NCBI RefSeq assembly: GCF_039555335.1
Contig: NC_092637.1
Location: 1,922,001-1,986,000 of the forward strand
DNA: 64,000 bases
Direction of reading: 5' to 3'
Source of the DNA: Amphiura filiformis
Lineage: Eukaryota > Echinodermata > Ophiuroidea > Amphilepidida > Amphiuridae
Positions 53,285 to 64,000 of the stretch are shown here, piece after piece (within the stretch, counting starts at the first letter, position 1; the number at the start of each line of letters is the position of its first letter). A program made the translations under genes and the position numbers. The notes below the pieces were generated by a model. That model was not told where the DNA came from, ran no database searches, and saw nothing but the letters and a program-made list of their open reading frames with translations.

Positions 53285-54085
53285 GTGCTGAAGTCTGAGC
53301 ACTGGAAACAAATTGGACAGTTTAGTACCAAACCTGAGTTAGAAGGCCCTTGGGGAATTGCTGTCCATCCAGATGGTGATGTTGTCATAACTGGAGAAAA
53401 CAATAGTGAATGTACCAACGTATTCTCACAAACTGGAGATGTCAAGTACACCTTCCAAGGCCCATTTGATGTATCCCTGTCTGATACTGCCATCACTCCA
53501 GACAATAGATTCATCCTCCCTGGTAAGGCTGAGATTATGTTCTACAACAGCCAAGGCAACAGGTTGAAGTATCCAGCATCTACATGTGATATGCACAACA
53601 GACCATCCAATCCTATGGCATTAGCTGTAGACTCAAGAGGCAGGGTTATAGCTGGGTTAGAAGGCAACACAATCTCCATCCATCAAGCAGATGGCCAACT
53701 CATATCCAAGTTCGCTACATCTGATACACCATGGTGGCTTGCTGTCACCTCCAAGGGAGATATTGCTGCTCAGATTGGTCCATTCCCTTGTATCCTACAA
53801 CTGATGGACTACTCTGGTAACAATGTCAGAAAGGTACAACGTCCCCAAGGAGTGACTGATTGGTCACCTTATTCTGTCTGCTGTAGTAAGCAAGGCGAGC
53901 TATTTGTTGTGAACCGCGGTATCCCTAAAGCTGTATATCGTTACACATCAGATGGTGATCAGTGTCTGGGATGTGTCATCTCAGGACTTTATTTCCCACA
54001 AGGTATAGCTATCTCAGAGGATGGACACCAACTATTTGTAGCAGACTGTGACCAAGATGTAGTGAAGATATTCCAAAGACAATAA
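53285..54085 (+). CDS. NHL-repeat (beta-propeller) ORF of the TRIM-like copy
   Basis: 266 codons, open to TAA. The frame is counted from GTG at 53285; no ATG precedes the domain. Repeats of the form PxGIAVxxDGxVxV at residues about 20-40, 95-120, 135-160, 190-210 and 240-262. Kept separate because it could still be expressed as an exon. Confidence 0.8.
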   Translation: MLKSEHWKQIGQFSTKPELEGPWGIAVHPDGDVVITGENNSECTNVFSQTGDVKYTFQGPFDVSLSDTAITPDNRFILPGKAEIMFYNSQGNRLKYPASTCDMHNRPSNPMALAVDSRGRVIAGLEGNTISIHQADGQLISKFATSDTPWWLAVTSKGDIAAQIGPFPCILQLMDYSGNNVRKVQRPQGVTDWSPYSVCCSKQGELFVVNRGIPKAVYRYTSDGDQCLGCVISGLYFPQGIAISEDGHQLFVADCDQDVVKIFQRQ

Positions 54086-55639
54086 CCTATTGCTTTGATA
54101 ACACCGCATGAAGCAGATTGGACTTTACTTATTTCTGACAGAACATCATCAACATTTATCGTAATATAATATTTGATAAACACTGCACACGGATCAATTA
54201 ACCCTAACAGGGCCCATGGTTTTTTGTTATAGGAAGAGAAAGAAGGAACAAAAAAGGAGAGAAAATGATTTTAATTTTTCAAAAACATTTTATTACACTG
54301 GCTATTTGTTCTATTAGTTTTGTGCATATTAATGTCCATCATTTTCAGTTTATGGCAACCTTTTAACCAGTACATATAATGTTATGATTATTCTTGTGTT
54401 TTATACAGTTTTTACTGTATAACATGACCAAATGGAATAATTATGGGATCTTTGTAAATATTGTACATATTTTGACCGTTTCCGGTGAACCATATCTTAC
54501 TGTGGACTCCGGGGTGATATGTAAATTTGGCCTCCTCTGTCCCGGTATGTCCCTGAATTTGATTCAAATCCCAGGGCCAATACCATAGAATTTTGTCTAC
54601 AGCTAAGGGTTTTTTTGACGTTGTTCAAACTCCAAATAATGTTTTTATGGAGAGTGTCTGCCTCTTGTCTCTTTAATTCAAAAAAATCGTTTAGAGGCAT
54701 ATATATGCTTGTAGACGGAATTTTACGGTATGTTATATCCTTGGGCAAGACATTCGTCTCCCTTGTCCTTCTCCACCCAGGTGTAAACTGTTATGGGGAG
54801 CTGTTATGGGGTAGTCATACTGGTACCATTCATATTGGCTGCCAACAGGTGAGATATATTCTAGTGACAGCATATTAAATCTAATGTACTTTGATATACA
54901 TTTAATTACAGGCAATATATTATTGCCTCCATATTTTATTTATTTATTTAGAAATCCTCATTTACAAAGCTTACTATATATAATAAATGGTCGCACTATG
55001 GTCCTACCTGTCAGTTTTCGTATTGAAAACCAACACTTACTTTGAAATTTCCTCAGATCGGAAAAGCTAGGGGTCAAATAGTACCCAAACTGGTGGACAA
55101 GATATGTCATGAATTATGGTACTCGTTTGCACGAAAATACAGCTTATTAAGCTGATGTGAACATGGAGTCATTGGTTTAAATATTTTCCTAGCATATTGA
55201 GCTAACACCTCAGCTACTTGGTTTTTCACAATAAGATACCAATAGAAAGAAATTATCAAAAGTTCGTCATTTTTCGTCAGTTAAATTTTTTTTACAGAAC
55301 ATTTTTGTTTATGCATCACCTCTCCCACAAGTCAGTCTCTTACACAAGACATACCACCACACATTTGATTGCACATTGAGTATCCTTGGCAAAAGTACCT
55401 CTCTCATCCATAATTGACCGTCGAAAGTTCATCGTAGTTTATGATGCCTGCTACATGTACACATCAGAACTTCACATTCTACATGATGCTGAAGAGGGAC
55501 TTTTATGCGCACACGATAGTTGAAATTATTTCACGCTTCAGGTTTTATCGGAAAAGGTGCGAGCAATATCTTGCCCATGTCAAATTGTAGCCTAATGCTC
55601 TCCAGTTTGTGCCATTTGTTTGACAGTTTGAGAAGCATT
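54086..55639. other. Intergenic, unassigned
   Basis: Former 3' UTR of the TRIM-like copy and further AT-rich DNA; no gene seen. Confidence 0.35.
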
Positions 55640-56182
55640 ATAGCAAACACTATAATAATAGAAATGAAAGTTGGAGGACCACAGATAACACCTTGTGGGA
55701 CAACAGTCAATCATTAAGTTCAGTTGAAATTGTGGCATGTTATATTAACAATTTGCCGCTTACTTTTTGGTATATTTGTCACAAAATATAAACACCATAA
55801 TTCTTGTGGCAGATAGATATAAAAGCTTGTGGAACACAGAGTACCTCCCAAACACCAGTTTCAGTTGTAAGTGTAGCATATGTTTTCCACATCTTGTCAC
55901 TATTTGCCACTCATTATCCCATAATTCTTCTGGCATATAGAAATAAAAGCTAGATGACCAAAGGCTACACCCTGTGGAACTCCCAATCATCAAGTTCAGT
56001 TAAAACTGGGTGCATATATCAAGCCAGCTACAAAGGGCACGATGTAAGCAGTCTTTTCCCTGCAGTTCTTGATTTCATTGGATACTTTCACACAATAAAT
56101 GCCATAATTCTTCTGGCAGATAGAAATGAAAGCAAAGGACAAAGGATGAAACCCTGTGGAACTCCAAAATCATCAAGTTCAG
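55640..56182 (-). repeat. Decayed tandem copies of PRPF6 last-exon tail plus RT-like text
   Basis: Units near 55650, 55808, 55931 and 56117 share CATCAAGTTCAGTTAAAACTG and CCCTGTGGAACTCC. On the minus strand one unit (56020-56090) still reads like the PRPF6 tail (EIKNCREKTAYIVPFVAG), and the text after each tail reads GVPQG..., an RT block. A fused exon-LINE unit was apparently amplified. Confidence 0.75.
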
Positions 56183-63783
<7,601 letters not shown>

Positions 63784-63865
63784 TTATAATGAGCCCTGTT
63801 CATACATGCATTCAATGACTGATAATCATCAAATTAATAACAAATATTAAAGATACAGGTGCATT

Positions 63866-64000
63866 GGGCTATTCCATTTCAAATTCACACTACCCCCGAG
63901 GAAGATTTAGCCAAAGTCTTCTACAGTAGGAGTATGAGTTTCAAATGGAATAGACAATTAGCCAACTACCATTTGTAATACTCACTCCTGTTGTGGAAGA
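63866..64000. mobile_element. GGGCTATTCCA MITE, copy 7, cut by window end
   Basis: Begins GGGCTATTCCATTTCAAATT; the preceding ATACAGGTGCATT resembles the flank of copy 6 (CACCTGTACATT). Confidence 0.8.

Larger units (their letters stand above)
52440..54085 (+). pseudogene. TRIM/NHL-type gene copy, 5'-truncated and MITE-disrupted
   Basis: Intronless text of a TRIM2/3-like protein. 52440-52823 encodes a coiled-coil (BBC-type) segment with ECRNAIAKIKEVEKNL and KADLHTTLDRVE-like heptads. A 402-bp MITE sits in codon TTA, and the frame has one further shift between 53228 and 53285. 53285-54085 is an intact six-bladed-type NHL/beta-propeller part: WGIAVHPDGDVVITG, MALAVDSRGRVIAG and PQGIAISEDGHQLFVADCD. 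RING and B-box regions are not found upstream, where MITE sequence begins. In relatives such proteins are E3 ligases or RNA-binding regulators; this copy is probably dead, though the NHL ORF alone is open. Confidence 0.87.

Overview
The window looks like AT-rich, repeat-saturated chromosomal DNA of an invertebrate animal. Two conserved eukaryotic genes are split by GT-AG introns and encode proteins very close to vertebrate orthologues (TTC1 and PRPF6). A TRIM/NHL-type gene copy of the kind expanded in marine deuterostomes is also present. An echinoderm or hemichordate is the most likely source, but that is inference from gene style and repeat flavour; no species-diagnostic marker was found. 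No bacterial, organellar or rRNA features were seen.

Layout. 1-5932: 3' part of a Ty3/Gypsy LTR retrotransposon (protease end, RT, RNase H, integrase, long 3' non-coding tract, 3' LTR), with a frameshift in integrase. 5933-7750: decayed LINE on the minus strand abutting the LTR. 8-19 kb: dense inverted-repeat DNA elements and a frameshifted CR1-like LINE (minus). 19.7-37.6 kb: TTC1 on the minus strand, six coding exons, with introns swollen by at least fifteen insertions, including a LINE itself split by a 3-kb DNA element. 38-50 kb: a gene-free stack of nested transposons with several target-site duplications (TSDs) still readable. 51-54 kb: an 8-bp-TSD element and a TRIM/NHL gene copy broken by a TTA-flanked MITE. 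56.2-64 kb: the last eight exons of PRPF6 on the minus strand; the 5' exons lie beyond the window.

The two host genes are co-oriented and belong to basic cell machinery: TTC1 is an Hsp70/Hsp90-type TPR co-chaperone, and PRPF6 is a U5/tri-snRNP scaffold. Everything else is mobile or derived from mobile DNA.

The most interesting material is the non-autonomous DNA transposon community. Many families carry a private, many-times-iterated motif of roughly 8-17 bp (GTAGCACGAGTTACC, GTAACGCGAGTCAC, GTCCGTCCCTCAC, GTTTCGGAGGCTTC, TCTCACGC, TTTGGGTGACAG). Two large elements (3.0 and 4.5 kb) share the terminus GGGCAATTCCA and related internal motifs; one has a clean 4-bp TSD. A third, related element is an almost pure hairpin with arms of about 700 bp, sitting inside a TAA-TSD element, itself sitting inside a third element's terminal repeat. 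PRPF6 also shows decayed tandem copies of two of its own exons. All boundaries were read by eye, so treat edges as good to a few bases where a TSD is quoted and to tens of bases elsewhere.
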